From positions 124,001-188,000 of the forward strand of contig NZ_JAPEMM010000001.1 of NCBI RefSeq assembly GCF_026342735.1: a stretch of 64,000 bases of DNA. The letters run 5' to 3'. Origin of the DNA: Streptomyces sp. NBC_00193 (GTDB taxonomy: Bacteria > Actinomycetota > Actinomycetes > Streptomycetales > Streptomycetaceae). Shown here piece after piece: positions 41,966 to 52,091 of the stretch (positions are counted from its first letter, which is position 1; every line of letters starts with the position of its first letter). Both the position numbers and the translations under genes were made by a program. Below the pieces are notes generated by a model, which worked only from the letters and a program-made list of their open reading frames with translations, ran no database searches and had not been told where the DNA came from.

Positions 41966-43222
41966 ATGCCCAGGCCTGAGAGCGCGGAACACGACTACGA
42001 CGTCGTCATCAGCGGGGCCGGCCTCGCCGGCAGCGCCGCGGCGATCCTGCTCGCCCGGCGCGGAGTCCGCGTCGCCCTGCTGGAACGCCGCTCGGACCCC
42101 GAGGCGTACAAGGTGCTGTGCACCCACTCCATCACGGCCAACGCCTATCCGGTCCTGGACGAGCTCGGCCTCGTCCCCGACCTGGAGAAGGCCGGAGCGG
42201 TCCGCAACACGGCGCGCTGGTACACCCGTTGGGGCTGGATCGAGCCGAAACCGGCTCCGGGCGGGCCCGAGTTGCCGTACGCGTACAACGTCCGGCGCAG
42301 CACCCTCGACCCGTTGATCAGGTCCCGTGCCGCGCAGACCCCGGGCGTCGACCTGCTCCTCGGTCACCAGGTCACCGAGGTGGTCCGGGAGGCCGGACGG
42401 ACCGTGGGGGTGCGCGCGTCGACGCCGCAGGGCGAGCGCGAGATCCGGGCCCGGCTGGTGGTCGGCGCCGACGGCAAGGACTCGGCGGTGGCCAAGCACG
42501 CCGGGATGCGCACCGTGACGCGTCCGAACAACCGCTTCGGCTACCTCGCCCACTTCCGCAACCTGCCGCTCCGCGACGGCATCGGTCACACCTGGTTCCT
42601 CGAACCCGACATGGCCTACGCGTTCCCGAACGACGACGGGGTGACCGTCCTCGCGGTGCTCCCGGACAAGAAGCGGCTGCCGGAGTTCCGCGAGGACCTG
42701 GAGGGCAGCTTCGCCGCCTTCGTCCGCGCCCTGCCCGAGGCGCCGGCGATCGACTCCGCCGAGCGCGTCTCGAAGATCATCGGGACGGTCGACTACCCGC
42801 TCCACATGCGCAAGCCCACCGCACCGGGCCTCGCGCTGATCGGCGACGCCGCCCTGACCGGCGACCCCCTGTGGGGAGTGGGATGCGGGTGGGCCCTGGA
42901 GTCCGCGCGCTGGCTGGCGGAGGCGGTCGCCCCGGCCGCGGCCGGCCGCGGTGACCTCGGCAGGTCGCTCAGGCGGTACGCGCGCAAGCACGGGCGCAAA
43001 CTGAGCGGTCACCAGACGCTGGCGATCGACTTCGCCAAGTCCCGTCCGTTCAATCCCGGGGAGGAGCTGGTGTTCGCGGCGGCGGCGCGCGACGCGGCCA
43101 TGGCGCGGCACATGCACCTGTTCGCGTCCCGGCTGATCGGCCCGGTGCGCTTCCTCAATCCCGTGGTCCTGGCCAAGGCCTCGCTCATCAACATCAGACA
43201 CCGCTGGGCGGACGAGGACTGA
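41966..43222 (+). CDS. FAD-dependent oxidoreductase (geranylgeranyl-reductase-like)
   Basis: A 418-residue flavoprotein. The N-terminal dinucleotide fold is ISGAGLAGSAAAILLARRG (about 14-32) followed by LLERRSDP; the second FAD signature is VVGADGKDSAVAKHAG (about 168-183), and the third is GLALIGDAALTGDPLWGVG (about 291-309). This is the group A/geranylgeranyl-reductase arrangement (PCMH fold). The substrate is unknown: hydroxylation of an aromatic or reduction of an isoprenoid are both possible. The ATG at 41,966 follows GGGGG; an alternative at 41,894 is less well placed. The gene ends in a set of 20-bp tandem repeats. Confidence 0.88.
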   Translation: MPRPESAEHDYDVVISGAGLAGSAAAILLARRGVRVALLERRSDPEAYKVLCTHSITANAYPVLDELGLVPDLEKAGAVRNTARWYTRWGWIEPKPAPGGPELPYAYNVRRSTLDPLIRSRAAQTPGVDLLLGHQVTEVVREAGRTVGVRASTPQGEREIRARLVVGADGKDSAVAKHAGMRTVTRPNNRFGYLAHFRNLPLRDGIGHTWFLEPDMAYAFPNDDGVTVLAVLPDKKRLPEFREDLEGSFAAFVRALPEAPAIDSAERVSKIIGTVDYPLHMRKPTAPGLALIGDAALTGDPLWGVGCGWALESARWLAEAVAPAAAGRGDLGRSLRRYARKHGRKLSGHQTLAIDFAKSRPFNPGEELVFAAAARDAAMARHMHLFASRLIGPVRFLNPVVLAKASLINIRHRWADED

Positions 43223-43278
43223 GGTCAACCCGTACCGGCTGAGGTCACCCCGTACCGGTTCAGGTCAACCCGCCCCGG
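43219..43278. repeat. Three 20-bp tandem repeats between convergent genes
   Basis: CTGAGGTCAACCCGTACCGG (43,219-43,238), a copy with one change (43,239-43,258) and a third with three changes (43,259-43,278). The first includes the stop of the FAD gene, and the last includes the stop of the kinase on the other strand. Confidence 0.85.
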
Positions 43279-44533
43279 CCGCGGCCCCGTCGCGGCCGGG
43301 CAGCAGGACGCGGACCGTGAGCCCGCCGCCCGCGCGGGGCGTGGCCACGATCTCGCCGTGGTGGGTGTCGCTGATCGCCCGGACCACGGCGAGCCCGAGC
43401 CCGAAACCGCTGCCCCGCTCCCGGCCCTGGTGGAACGGCGCGAACAGGGCGGGCACCTCCTCCGGCGGCACGACGTCGCCGGTGTTGGAGACCTCCAGGA
43501 ACACCCGGTCGCCCACCGTGCCGGTCACGATCACGGCGGTGCCGCCGGGATGGTTGTGGCGCACCGCGTTGGCCAGCAGGTTGAGCGCGACCTGCCGGAG
43601 CAGTGCGGGGTCCCCGTCCACCGGCGCGTCCGCCGCGTCGAGCGTGACCCGGACCCCGGCGGTACGGGCCTCCTCGGCCAGGTCGTACGCCGCGGCCCGG
43701 GCGGTGTCCGCCAGATCCGTCGGACGCAGCGCCGGTGCGGCGCTCTCCGCGCGCGCCAGGGTCAGCAGGGCCGCGATCAGCCGCTCGATCCGTACGTTGG
43801 CGTCCAGCGCGCGCAGGACGGCGGGGCGCAGCTCGTCCGGGACCCGCCCCTGGGCCAGGGGGATCTCCAGCGCGGTGCGCAGGACGGTCAGCGGGGTGCG
43901 CAGCTCGTGCGAGGCGTGGGCGGTGAAGCTCCGCTGGGCCGTGAAGCTCCGGTCGAGCCGGTCGAGCATGGCGTCGAAGGTGTCCCCGAGTTCGCGGATC
44001 TCGTCGTACGGACCGTCCAGAGCGAGCCGCTCGTCCAGGCTGCTGCCGGTGCTGATCCGGCGTGCGGCCCCGGTCACCTGGTGGAGCCGGTGCAGGGAGC
44101 GGTGGCTCGCCCACCAGGCGAGCAGCGCGGCGAGCGCCGTGAAGACGGTGAGCAGCACCGCGGAGCGGGTCAGCAGGTCGCCCAGGATGGCGTTCTGGAA
44201 GTGGTCGAAGGCCTCGGCCGGGGTCGTGAGGGCGGCCTGGGTGGACCCCGGGGGCACGTCGGTCGCCCCCGGAGGCACGTCGGCGGCCCCCGGGGGTAGA
44301 TCGGCCGTCCCCGGGGCCACCTCGGCCGTCCCCGGATCGGGGAACTGTGCCTCCGGCATTCCGGCGGACGCGATGACGATGTCGCGGTTGGCCTCGATGA
44401 GCTGGCGCGAGCTGAGCCAGTTCAGCGCCAGCACCCCGCAGCCGAGCACGGCGAAGACGGCCGTGGTCACCAGGGTCAGCCGGCCGCGCAGCGGCAGGCG
44501 GCCGGGGCCGATCGGGAAGCGGGACCGGATCAC
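43265..44533 (-). CDS. Two-component sensor histidine kinase
   Basis: A 422-residue EnvZ-type kinase. Two membrane helices (about 19-39 and 118-140) enclose a periplasmic loop with an unusual repeat, four to five units of the form DVPPGA/DLPPGA. A HAMP domain, HisKA with HASHELRTPLTVL (His about 206), N-box NLLANAVRHNH and the G-box GSGFGLGLAVV follow. The GTG start overlaps the response regulator stop (GTGA). It is the second gene of an operon transcribed away from a lipoprotein-efflux operon, which it probably controls in response to an envelope stress or peptide. Confidence 0.92.
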   Translation of the reverse strand: MIRSRFPIGPGRLPLRGRLTLVTTAVFAVLGCGVLALNWLSSRQLIEANRDIVIASAGMPEAQFPDPGTAEVAPGTADLPPGAADVPPGATDVPPGSTQAALTTPAEAFDHFQNAILGDLLTRSAVLLTVFTALAALLAWWASHRSLHRLHQVTGAARRISTGSSLDERLALDGPYDEIRELGDTFDAMLDRLDRSFTAQRSFTAHASHELRTPLTVLRTALEIPLAQGRVPDELRPAVLRALDANVRIERLIAALLTLARAESAAPALRPTDLADTARAAAYDLAEEARTAGVRVTLDAADAPVDGDPALLRQVALNLLANAVRHNHPGGTAVIVTGTVGDRVFLEVSNTGDVVPPEEVPALFAPFHQGRERGSGFGLGLAVVRAISDTHHGEIVATPRAGGGLTVRVLLPGRDGAAAGAG

Positions 44534-45186
44534 AGCCGGTATCCGTAGCCCGCGTCGTGCACGATCAGCGGCGGATCGCCGATCTTGCGGCGCAGCGCGT
44601 GCACGGTGACCCGTACCGCCGTGGTGGCCGGGTCGAGTCCCGTGTCCCACAGCCGCTCCCGCAGTTCCTCGGTGGCGACCGGGGCCCCGTCGGCGGCCAG
44701 CAGCAGTTCCAGGACGCCCAGTTCCTTCGGCGTCAGGTGCAGCGGACGGCCGTCGCGTTCGGCGACCCTGCGCACCGTGTCGAGGCTGATTCCGTGCCGG
44801 CTCAGCACCACCTCGGCCCGGCCGGCCGCGGTGCGGCGGCCGAGCGCGCGCAGCCGGGCGACGAGCTCCAGGTAGGAGAAGGGCTTGGTCATGTAGTCGT
44901 CGGCGCCCTGGCCGAGGCCTTCGACGAGGTCGGACAGGGTGTCCGCGGCGGTCAGCATCAGGATCCGGGCCGGATGGCCCATCGCGGCGAGCGCACGGCA
45001 CACGGCGTCGCCGCCCAGTCCGGGCAGGTCCCGGTCCAGGATCACCACGTCGTAATCGGCCTCGCCGGTCCGCTTGAGCGCCTCCAGGCCGTCGTGGGCG
45101 AGATCGCAGACCATGCCCTCGTCGCGGAGCCCTTCCGCGAGCATCAGGGCCAGCTCCCGCTCGTCCTCGACAATCAGCACCCGCAT
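44530..45186 (-). CDS. OmpR-family response regulator
   Basis: A 218-residue regulator. The receiver domain has the acidic pair ED (about 8-9), phospho-acceptor Asp in VVILDRDLPG (about 51), Thr in MLTAADT and Lys in MTKPFSYLEL. A winged-helix output domain follows (about 125-218; LTPKELGVLELLLA and a VTVHALRRKIG recognition region, ending in the AGYGYRL tail). The ATG at 45,186 begins MRVLIVEDE directly; a longer frame adds unrelated residues. It is divergent from the efflux operon at 45,355 over 168 bp and is its most likely regulator. Confidence 0.94.
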   Translation of the reverse strand: MRVLIVEDERELALMLAEGLRDEGMVCDLAHDGLEALKRTGEADYDVVILDRDLPGLGGDAVCRALAAMGHPARILMLTAADTLSDLVEGLGQGADDYMTKPFSYLELVARLRALGRRTAAGRAEVVLSRHGISLDTVRRVAERDGRPLHLTPKELGVLELLLAADGAPVATEELRERLWDTGLDPATTAVRVTVHALRRKIGDPPLIVHDAGYGYRL

Positions 45187-45354
45187 CGCGTCCCGCTCCG
45201 TTCGCCCGTGCCGCCGTTGTTCCCTGCGGGCCGGCGCCGGGGACCAGCCTGCCCGCACGCCGGTTAGCCGGTGGTTAGGCGCGCGATCACAAGCGGCTCA
45301 CCGCGCGAACCGTAGAACTGGGCGTTCATCGGCAACGCACTGGGAGTGTGGGAC

Positions 45355-45966
45355 ATGCGCAGCTCATCCGCCGCGATACGCGGCCGGTCGGTACGAGGCC
45401 TGCGAGGGCTGCGAGGCCTTGCGGGAACGCAAGGCCCAAGCGGTCCACGCGGCCTGCGCGCGCTGCCCGCCGCGGCCGCCGCGGCGGCGGTGCTGGCCCT
45501 CGCGGGCTGCTCGGCCGACGCCCCGGCGCCCGAGGTCGCCGGGGGCGACCGCGGAGGCCGGGCCAAGCCGCAGGACGACAACGCGGTCCGCCGGGCCTGG
45601 GTGGACTGCATGCACCAGCAGGGGCAGACGAGCGTCGAGCAGGACAAGGACGGCAACATCGGCTTTCCGGCCGCGAGCACGGACACGGGCATGCCGTCCG
45701 GCTACGACGCCGCCAGCCGGCTGTGCGACGAGAAGGTGCCCGGGATCCACCAGATCCAGCAGGCCGACAGCGCCAAGTACGTGGAGATGGCCCGCAAGTG
45801 GGTCGAGTGCGCGCGCAAGAACGGCTACTCCGACATGCCCGACCCGGATCCCGAGGAGGGCGTGGTCGTCGTCCCGCGCGCCGTGTTCGACCCGGCCAAG
45901 TGGGATGCCGCCGCGCGCGCCTGCGACGCGCAGTTCCCGCTGCCCGGCTACCGGATCGGTGAGTGA
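45355..45966 (+). CDS. Lipoprotein preceding the efflux operon
   Basis: A 203-residue protein. A long basic n-region, an Ala-rich core and the lipobox LALAGC (Cys about 53) predict lipid anchoring outside the membrane. The mature part has four cysteines in two similar segments (VDCMHQQG and RLCDEKVPG; VECARKNGYSD and RACDAQFP), suggesting an internal repeat with disulfides. GGGAG is 8 bp before the ATG. Its stop overlaps the adaptor's GTG (GTGA), so it is part of the efflux operon. It may act as a peptide- or antibiotic-binding subunit. Confidence 0.85.
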   Translation: MRSSSAAIRGRSVRGLRGLRGLAGTQGPSGPRGLRALPAAAAAAAVLALAGCSADAPAPEVAGGDRGGRAKPQDDNAVRRAWVDCMHQQGQTSVEQDKDGNIGFPAASTDTGMPSGYDAASRLCDEKVPGIHQIQQADSAKYVEMARKWVECARKNGYSDMPDPDPEEGVVVVPRAVFDPAKWDAAARACDAQFPLPGYRIGE

Positions 45967-47158
45967 ACGTGACCCGCACGACGGAACCCGCAGGAACCGG
46001 AGCATCCACGGACCCCGCGGAACCCGCCGCGCCCCTCGCCGAGGAGGGAGGCCGGGTGCGCAGCAGGAGGCGCCGCAGGGTCCTCGTCCCGCTGCTGGTG
46101 CTCTCCGTGGTGGCCGGGGCCGGGGCGGTGGCCGTCGCCCGCCCGTGGGACCGCGGCACCGGGGGGACGGAGCGGGCGGGCGTGCAGTACGGCCTCGCCC
46201 CGGTGGAGCAGGGGTCGCTGTCCAGCAGCATCCAGCTCACCGGCTCGCTCGTGTACGACGGGCCCACCCCCGTCGTCGCGGCCGGCAAAGGCACCCTCAC
46301 GTGGCTCCCGGCGGTCGGCGCCGTCGTCAAGGCCGGACAGAAGCTCTACGAGGTGGACGGGCAGCCGGTGGTGCTGATGGCCGGCGACCGCCCGATGTGG
46401 CGCGACCTGGGCCCCGGTGTCCCCGCCGGCGCCGACGTGGAGCAGCTCGAACGCAACCTGGTCAAGCTCGGCCACGCCAAGGGACTCGGCCTCACCGCCG
46501 ACCAGAAGTTCACCCCGGACACCGCCACCGCCGTGAAGCGCTGGCAGAAGTCGCTGGGGCTCAAGGAGACCGGCACCGTGGTGCTGGGCGGCATCGTCAT
46601 GCTGCCGCAGGAGTCCGCCCGCGTGCAGCAGGTCGGCGCGCAGCTCGGCGCGGCCCTGGGCAGCTCTTCGGTCATGACCGTGACCCGCGAGGAGCTCGTG
46701 GTCACCGTGCGGCCCGCCGAGAACCAGCTCTCCCGGTTCAAGCCGGACGGACGCGTCCGCATCAAGTCGGCCGACGGCTCCGCCGTCGAGGGGCGCATCC
46801 GCTCGCTGGTCCGCGGCTCCGGCTCCGGCGGGGAGGACGGTGCCGGCGGAGCGGGCGGCGGCTCCGGGGACGGAGCGGGCGCTGCCAAGACCACCGTGAC
46901 GATCGTGCTGGACGGCCAGGAACAGGCGCAGCGGGCGGGGCAGTCCGCGGTGACCGTCACCGTGGTGGGCGACACCGCAGACCACGCGCTCATCGTTCCG
47001 GTCACCGCGCTGCTCGCCCTGGACGGCGGCGGCTACGGCGTGCGGGTCTCCGACGGACCCACCCCCCGGCTGGTCAGGGTCCAGCTCGGCCTGATCGCCG
47101 ACGCCAAGGCGCAGATCACCGGCGACGTGCAGCCCGGCGCGCAGGTGGTGATCCCCAA

Positions 47159-47162
<4 letters not shown>
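45963..47162 (+). CDS. Membrane-fusion (adaptor) protein of a MacAB-like exporter with peptidoglycan-binding domain
   Basis: A 399-residue protein with one N-terminal membrane helix (about 38-60). It has a lipoyl-like hairpin region (GKGTLTWLPAVGAVVKAGQK, about 104-123), a PG_binding_1 domain (DVEQLERNLVKLG, about 158-170, then TPDTATAVKRWQKSLGL), a beta-barrel part and a C-terminal membrane-proximal domain with LIVPVTALLAL. A Gly-rich loop lies at about 283-303. Such adaptors connect a MacB-type ABC permease to the cell wall in Gram-positives. It is coupled by overlap to the lipoprotein upstream and the ATPase downstream. Confidence 0.9.
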
Positions 47163-47883
<721 letters not shown>

Positions 47884-47887
<4 letters not shown>

Positions 47888-49125
47888 AGACCCGAACCCG
47901 TACCCAAACCGGAACCCGTACGCATACCCGTACGCGACCGCGGCCGCCCCGCAGCCGGCTGCGCCCCATGGACCTGCTGCGCCTGGGCATGATCGGGCCG
48001 CGGACGCGCAAGCTGCGTACCGCCCTGTCCGCGCTGGGCATCTCGCTGGGCATCGCCGCCGTGGTCGCGGTCACCGGCATCTCGAACTCCAACCAGCAGC
48101 ACCTGCTGGCACGGCTGGACCAGCTCGGCTCCAACCTGATCACCGTGGCCCCCGGCAAGGGGCCCGACCAGCAGCCGGTGCCGCTCCCGCTCACCGCGGA
48201 GAAGATGCTCTCCGCCATCGCGCCCGTGCAGCTGACCACGGCCACCGGGGCCACCAAGGCCCAGGTGTACCGCAACGACCTGGTACCGGCGCAGCAGACG
48301 GGCAGCCTCACCGTGCTGGCCGCGCGCCTCAACCTGCTGGAGGTGCTGCGCGCCGAACTCCGGAGCGGGCGGTGGCTGGACGCCGCGAGCGAGAACCTCC
48401 CGGTGACCGTGCTCGGCGGCCAGGCCGCGCAGCGCCTCGCCGTCACCGGACCGGGCGAGCGGGTGTGGCTGGGCGGACAGTGGTACCAGGTGCTCGGCAT
48501 CCTCGCCCCGAACGAACTCGCCCCCGAGCTGGGCACGGCGGCCCTGGTCGGCTGGCCCCAGGCGGTCGCGCACCTGGGGGCCGACGGCAGCGCCGCGACC
48601 GTCTACCTGCGGTCGTACTCCGAACGCGTGCCGCAGGTCCAGGCGGTGGCCGCGGCCAGCGCGAATCCCGGCAGCCCGACCATGGTCGCGGTGAGCCGGC
48701 CCTCCGATCTGCTGCTGGCCCGCACCGAGACGGAGAACAGCCTCACCGCGCTCGTACTCGTCCTGGCCGGCGTGGCGTTGCTGGTGGGCGGCGTCGGGAT
48801 CGCCAACACCATGGTCGTCGGCGTGATGGAACGCCGCGGCGAGATCGGGCTGCGCCGCGCGCTGGGGGCCCGGGGCGGCCAGATCTCGGCGCAGTTCCTG
48901 CTGGAGGCCGTGCTGATGGGCTTCATCGGCGGGACGGGCGGACTGCTCCTGGGCAGCCTGACGGTGTACGGCTACGCGCTGGTCCAGGGCTGGCCGGCGG
49001 CCATCCCGCTCTACACCCTGGTCGCCGGCCCCACGGTCTCGGTGGTGGTGGCCGCGCTCGCCGGGCTCTACCCCGCGCTGCGGGCCGCCCGCGCCTCCCC
49101 CACGGACGCCCTGCGTTCGGCGTGA
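47884..49125 (+). CDS. MacB-like ABC transporter permease
   Basis: A 413-residue FtsX/MacB permease: one N-terminal membrane helix (about 43-65), a periplasmic MacB_PCD domain (about 66-285) and three C-terminal helices (about 290-315, 338-362, 375-400). The typical coupling-helix sequence VVGVMERRGEIGLRRALGAR lies between helices 2 and 3, and the tail is RAARASPTDALRSA. The first 22 residues are a curious run of Thr-Arg repeats (from CGAACC/CGTACC hexamers), which may be non-essential because MDLLRLGMIG at about 29 would be the usual start of the family. Confidence 0.92.
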
Positions 49126-49143
49126 CGCCCGCGGATCCGGGCG
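49126..49143. terminator. Short hairpin after the efflux operon
   Basis: CGCCCG (49,126-49,131) pairs with CGGGCG (49,138-49,143), starting at the base after the permease stop. Confidence 0.5.
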
Positions 49144-49227
49144 GGCCGGGAGTGCCTTCGCGGTACAAGTGCGCAGGTCCGGGATAGGGTGCCGCCGACG
49201 GATGTACTCGGTGGGGTGGGGCGGGAC

Positions 49228-51735
49228 ATGACACTGCGGGACGGGGATCCGCGGGCGATCGGCGGGTATGTCCTGATCGCCCGGCTGGGTTCCGGCGGGA
49301 TGGGGACGGTGTACTCGGGGCGGGCCGCTTCGGGGCGGCTCGTCGCGGTGAAACTGGTGCACCAGCAGTTCGCCGACGACCCGGAGTTCCGGACCCGGTT
49401 CCGGCAGGAGGTGGCGGCCGCCCGGCGGGTGAGCGGGGCCTTCACCGCGGCGGTGGTGGACGCCGACCCGGACGCGGAGCGGCCCTGGATGGCCACCCAG
49501 CTGGTGCCGGGACGGACCTTGGGCGCCCGGGTGAAGGCGGACGGGCCGCTGCGCGGGAGCGCGCTGCGCGTGCTCGCGCTCGGACTGGTGGAGGCGCTGC
49601 GCGAACTGCACACCACCGGGGTGATCCACCGCGATCTGAAGCCGGACAACGTCATGCTGACGGACGACGGGCCGCGGGTCATCGACTTCGGGATCTCGCG
49701 GGCGGCGGGGCAGCAGACGCTGACCTCGACCGGGCAGATCCTGGGGACCCCGCCGTACATGTCGCCGGAGCAGCTGTCGGCTCCGGCACGGGTGCGGCCC
49801 TCCTCGGACGTGTTCTCGCTGGGATCGGTGCTGGTGTTCGCCGCGACCGGGCGGGGGCCCTTCCACGCCGAGTCGCACTACATGACGGCCTACCGCGTGG
49901 TGTCGGACGCGCCGGACATCGAGGGTCTGGCCGATTCGCTACGGGCCGTGGTCGGGGCGTGCCTGGCCAAGGAGGCGGCCGCCCGGCCGGGACCGGACGA
50001 ACTGCTGGCCGTGCTCGCGCAGATCCCGGCGGCCGACTGGGAGAGCCCGCTCCGCGAGGACGACGGCCCCGGCGGGGAAGCCCGTAAGCCGCTCGGGGCC
50101 GGGACCTGGACCGGCTCGCCGGCCGGCGACGGAGTCGAAGGCGGCGGCGAAGCGGAGCCCGGGGCCGGTGACGACGACTCCGGCGACCCGCACGACGCAG
50201 CCTCCGGCTCCGGCTCCGGCTCCGGCGGCCCGGACTCGCCCGCCGTGCCCGGGGACGCATCCGAGGACACCGACGGGCCGCTCACCCGGCAGTCCGGGCC
50301 GCCGACCGGCCCCGCCGGAGACGTGGCGGCCCGGCGGCCGCGCAGGCCCCGTAGGCGCGCTCTCCTCGCCGCGGCGCTCGTGGCTTCGCTGCTCACCGGC
50401 GGCGGGCTCTACCTGCGGTTCTCCCCGCCGGCCGACGGTTCGCGGGACAACGCCAAGGCCCCCGAGACCTCCGCGGGGCCCTCCGGCACCCCCGCCTCGC
50501 GGGCTCCGTCCACGCCGACGCCCCACGGAAGCCTCGCCCCGTACGTGGCCACCGAGGGCGGCAGCCCGGGTGGCAGCCGCGCCTACGCGGACTCGCCCGC
50601 CCGGCGCCCCGCCGGGTGGCGGGCCTGGAACGGCGGCGACGACATGGGGTCCTGCGCGTACGCGGAATCCTCTCTGGTGTGCACCGCGGCCCGCCCCGGC
50701 AAGGCCTCTGCTCTCAGCCGGTTCGACGCGGCGACCGGCGAACTGCTGTGGGGGCACCTGCTGGAAGGCATCGTGGACGGGAAGGCCCCGATGGTGGCCC
50801 CGGGAGCGACCGCCGGAACCCACACGGTGATCGCGCTCGACAGGAGCGGGTTCACCGCGCTGGACCTGGCCGAGGGCACCCCCCGGTGGAAGTTCCCCAC
50901 CAAGGAGATGCTGCGGCGGCCGGTGCTGGACGCGGACGGCAGCCGGGTGTTCGCCGTCTCCATGTCCGGCACGGTCACCGCGCTGGAGACCCGGTACGGG
51001 AAGGTCCTGTGGCAGCAGTCGGTGCCCGGGTCGGCCGAGTTGACCGACGACTTTCCGGCGCTGCGCGTCGACGGGGACCGGGTATACGTACAGGGGCGGG
51101 CCGCCCAGGACGCCGACACGAGGGAGCAGAGCTTCGTGACCGCCCTCGACGGGGCCACGGGGAAGAAGCTGCCGTTCGGGACTCCCCAGGACGGCACCCG
51201 CTTCACGATGCCCGGGATCTGCGAGACGCGCGGTCTGACACTGGGCCGGGACGAGAGCGACGCGACCGTCTTCCTGTGCAACAAGGAGAACGGGGCGGGT
51301 GTGCTGCGCGGTGAGCCGGCCCGCCGGCGGAGCGCGGACCTCCCCTACGCCGGCACCACGCTGTCCGGACCGGCCGTGGCCGGGGACAAGGTGTACCTGA
51401 TGGCGACCGCGGCGGGCGGCGAGCCGGGGTTCATGGAGCTCAACCAGGAGTCCGGCGGCGCCGTGTGGCGGATTCCGCTGGCGCAGGAGTGCACCGACCC
51501 GGAGCGCCCGGAGGCCTCGAACGCGGTGGTGGTGACCGACGGGCTCGCGTACGTACGGTGCCGGACCTCGGGCGTGGTCATCGACCTGGTCTCCCGCAAG
51601 CAGACCGGCCGGTTCACCGTCCCGGGCGGAGTCCGCACCGGGGCCGACGACGCGTTCGGCTTCCTGGTGGTGGGCGGGATCGTCTTCACCCCGACCGCCA
51701 AGGGGTGGTCCTCCGTCGAACCCTCGCCGGTCTAG
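49228..51735 (+). CDS. Ser/Thr protein kinase with extracellular PQQ-like beta-propeller
   Basis: About 835 residues from the ATG at 49,228. The kinase domain (about 10-270) has GSGGMGTVYSG, VAVKLV, HRDLKPDN (about 134-141), DFGISR and GTPPYMSPEQL. A 100-residue acidic and Ser/Gly linker precedes one membrane helix (about 376-397). The exported part (about 460-835) contains PQQ/YWTD-like blades: DAATGELLWGHLLEG, EGTPRWKFPT, TRYGKVLWQQSV and SGGAVWRIPL. Four cysteines are scattered there. The propeller is probably the sensor. It converges with the lanthipeptide locus, with 118 bp between the two stops. Confidence 0.92.
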   Translation: MTLRDGDPRAIGGYVLIARLGSGGMGTVYSGRAASGRLVAVKLVHQQFADDPEFRTRFRQEVAAARRVSGAFTAAVVDADPDAERPWMATQLVPGRTLGARVKADGPLRGSALRVLALGLVEALRELHTTGVIHRDLKPDNVMLTDDGPRVIDFGISRAAGQQTLTSTGQILGTPPYMSPEQLSAPARVRPSSDVFSLGSVLVFAATGRGPFHAESHYMTAYRVVSDAPDIEGLADSLRAVVGACLAKEAAARPGPDELLAVLAQIPAADWESPLREDDGPGGEARKPLGAGTWTGSPAGDGVEGGGEAEPGAGDDDSGDPHDAASGSGSGSGGPDSPAVPGDASEDTDGPLTRQSGPPTGPAGDVAARRPRRPRRRALLAAALVASLLTGGGLYLRFSPPADGSRDNAKAPETSAGPSGTPASRAPSTPTPHGSLAPYVATEGGSPGGSRAYADSPARRPAGWRAWNGGDDMGSCAYAESSLVCTAARPGKASALSRFDAATGELLWGHLLEGIVDGKAPMVAPGATAGTHTVIALDRSGFTALDLAEGTPRWKFPTKEMLRRPVLDADGSRVFAVSMSGTVTALETRYGKVLWQQSVPGSAELTDDFPALRVDGDRVYVQGRAAQDADTREQSFVTALDGATGKKLPFGTPQDGTRFTMPGICETRGLTLGRDESDATVFLCNKENGAGVLRGEPARRRSADLPYAGTTLSGPAVAGDKVYLMATAAGGEPGFMELNQESGGAVWRIPLAQECTDPERPEASNAVVVTDGLAYVRCRTSGVVIDLVSRKQTGRFTVPGGVRTGADDAFGFLVVGGIVFTPTAKGWSSVEPSPV

Positions 51736-51750
51736 GACCTGTTCGCGAGA

Positions 51751-51766
51751 GCCTGCCCCGGCAGGC
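51751..51766. terminator. Tight hairpin between the kinase and lanthipeptide precursor
   Basis: GCCTGCC (51,751-51,757) and GGCAGGC (51,760-51,766), a 7-bp repeat with only 2 bp between; it would serve both convergent transcripts if it forms. Confidence 0.35.
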
Positions 51767-51853
51767 GCCGACCGGCGAGGGAGGGGCCGGTGCAGAGGTC
51801 CGGTCCCCTCCCAGGGCGGCGAAGGGGGTCGCCGCCGCCGGTTCAGCGGGCGA

Positions 51854-51979
51854 TCAGCAGCCGCTCGTGTGCCAGCGGCAGGCCGTGATCAGCGCGGCGG
51901 CGTGCTCCTCGCCGCGGGCGTCCTCGGTACGGAGGTCCTCGGGCAGGACCTGGAGGGCGTCGATGTCGAACTCCGCCAT
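51854..51979 (-). CDS. lanA: Lanthipeptide precursor peptide
   Basis: A 41-residue peptide with a near-perfect ribosome-binding site (AAGGAGA, 5 bp before the ATG). The acidic leader contains FDIDALQVLPEDL, with the LQxLPE-like block seen in precursors of LanL/LanKC enzymes, then an E/H/A region. The C-terminal core LITACRWHTSGC holds two Cys and three Ser/Thr, enough for up to two (methyl)lanthionine rings after dehydration of Thr/Ser by the synthetase. It lies 113 bp downstream of the synthetase gene on the same strand. No dedicated exporter or protease is adjacent. Longer frames upstream of this ATG are arginine-poor noise without ribosome-binding sites. Confidence 0.85.
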   Translation of the reverse strand: MAEFDIDALQVLPEDLRTEDARGEEHAAALITACRWHTSGC

Positions 51980-52091
51980 GGCGGTCTCCTTCTGTGCGGA
52001 TGGAACTGCAGAGAGAACTGCAGCGGGAACTGCGGGTGGAACGCCGGACCCGTGCGGGCCCGGCAGCCGGTGGCCGTCGGCCACCGGACAC

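Noticed and set aside
51854..52084. A longer 76-residue version of the lanthipeptide precursor
   Set aside because: The upstream 35 residues lack a ribosome-binding site, whereas the internal ATG at 51,979 has AAGGAGA at ideal distance.
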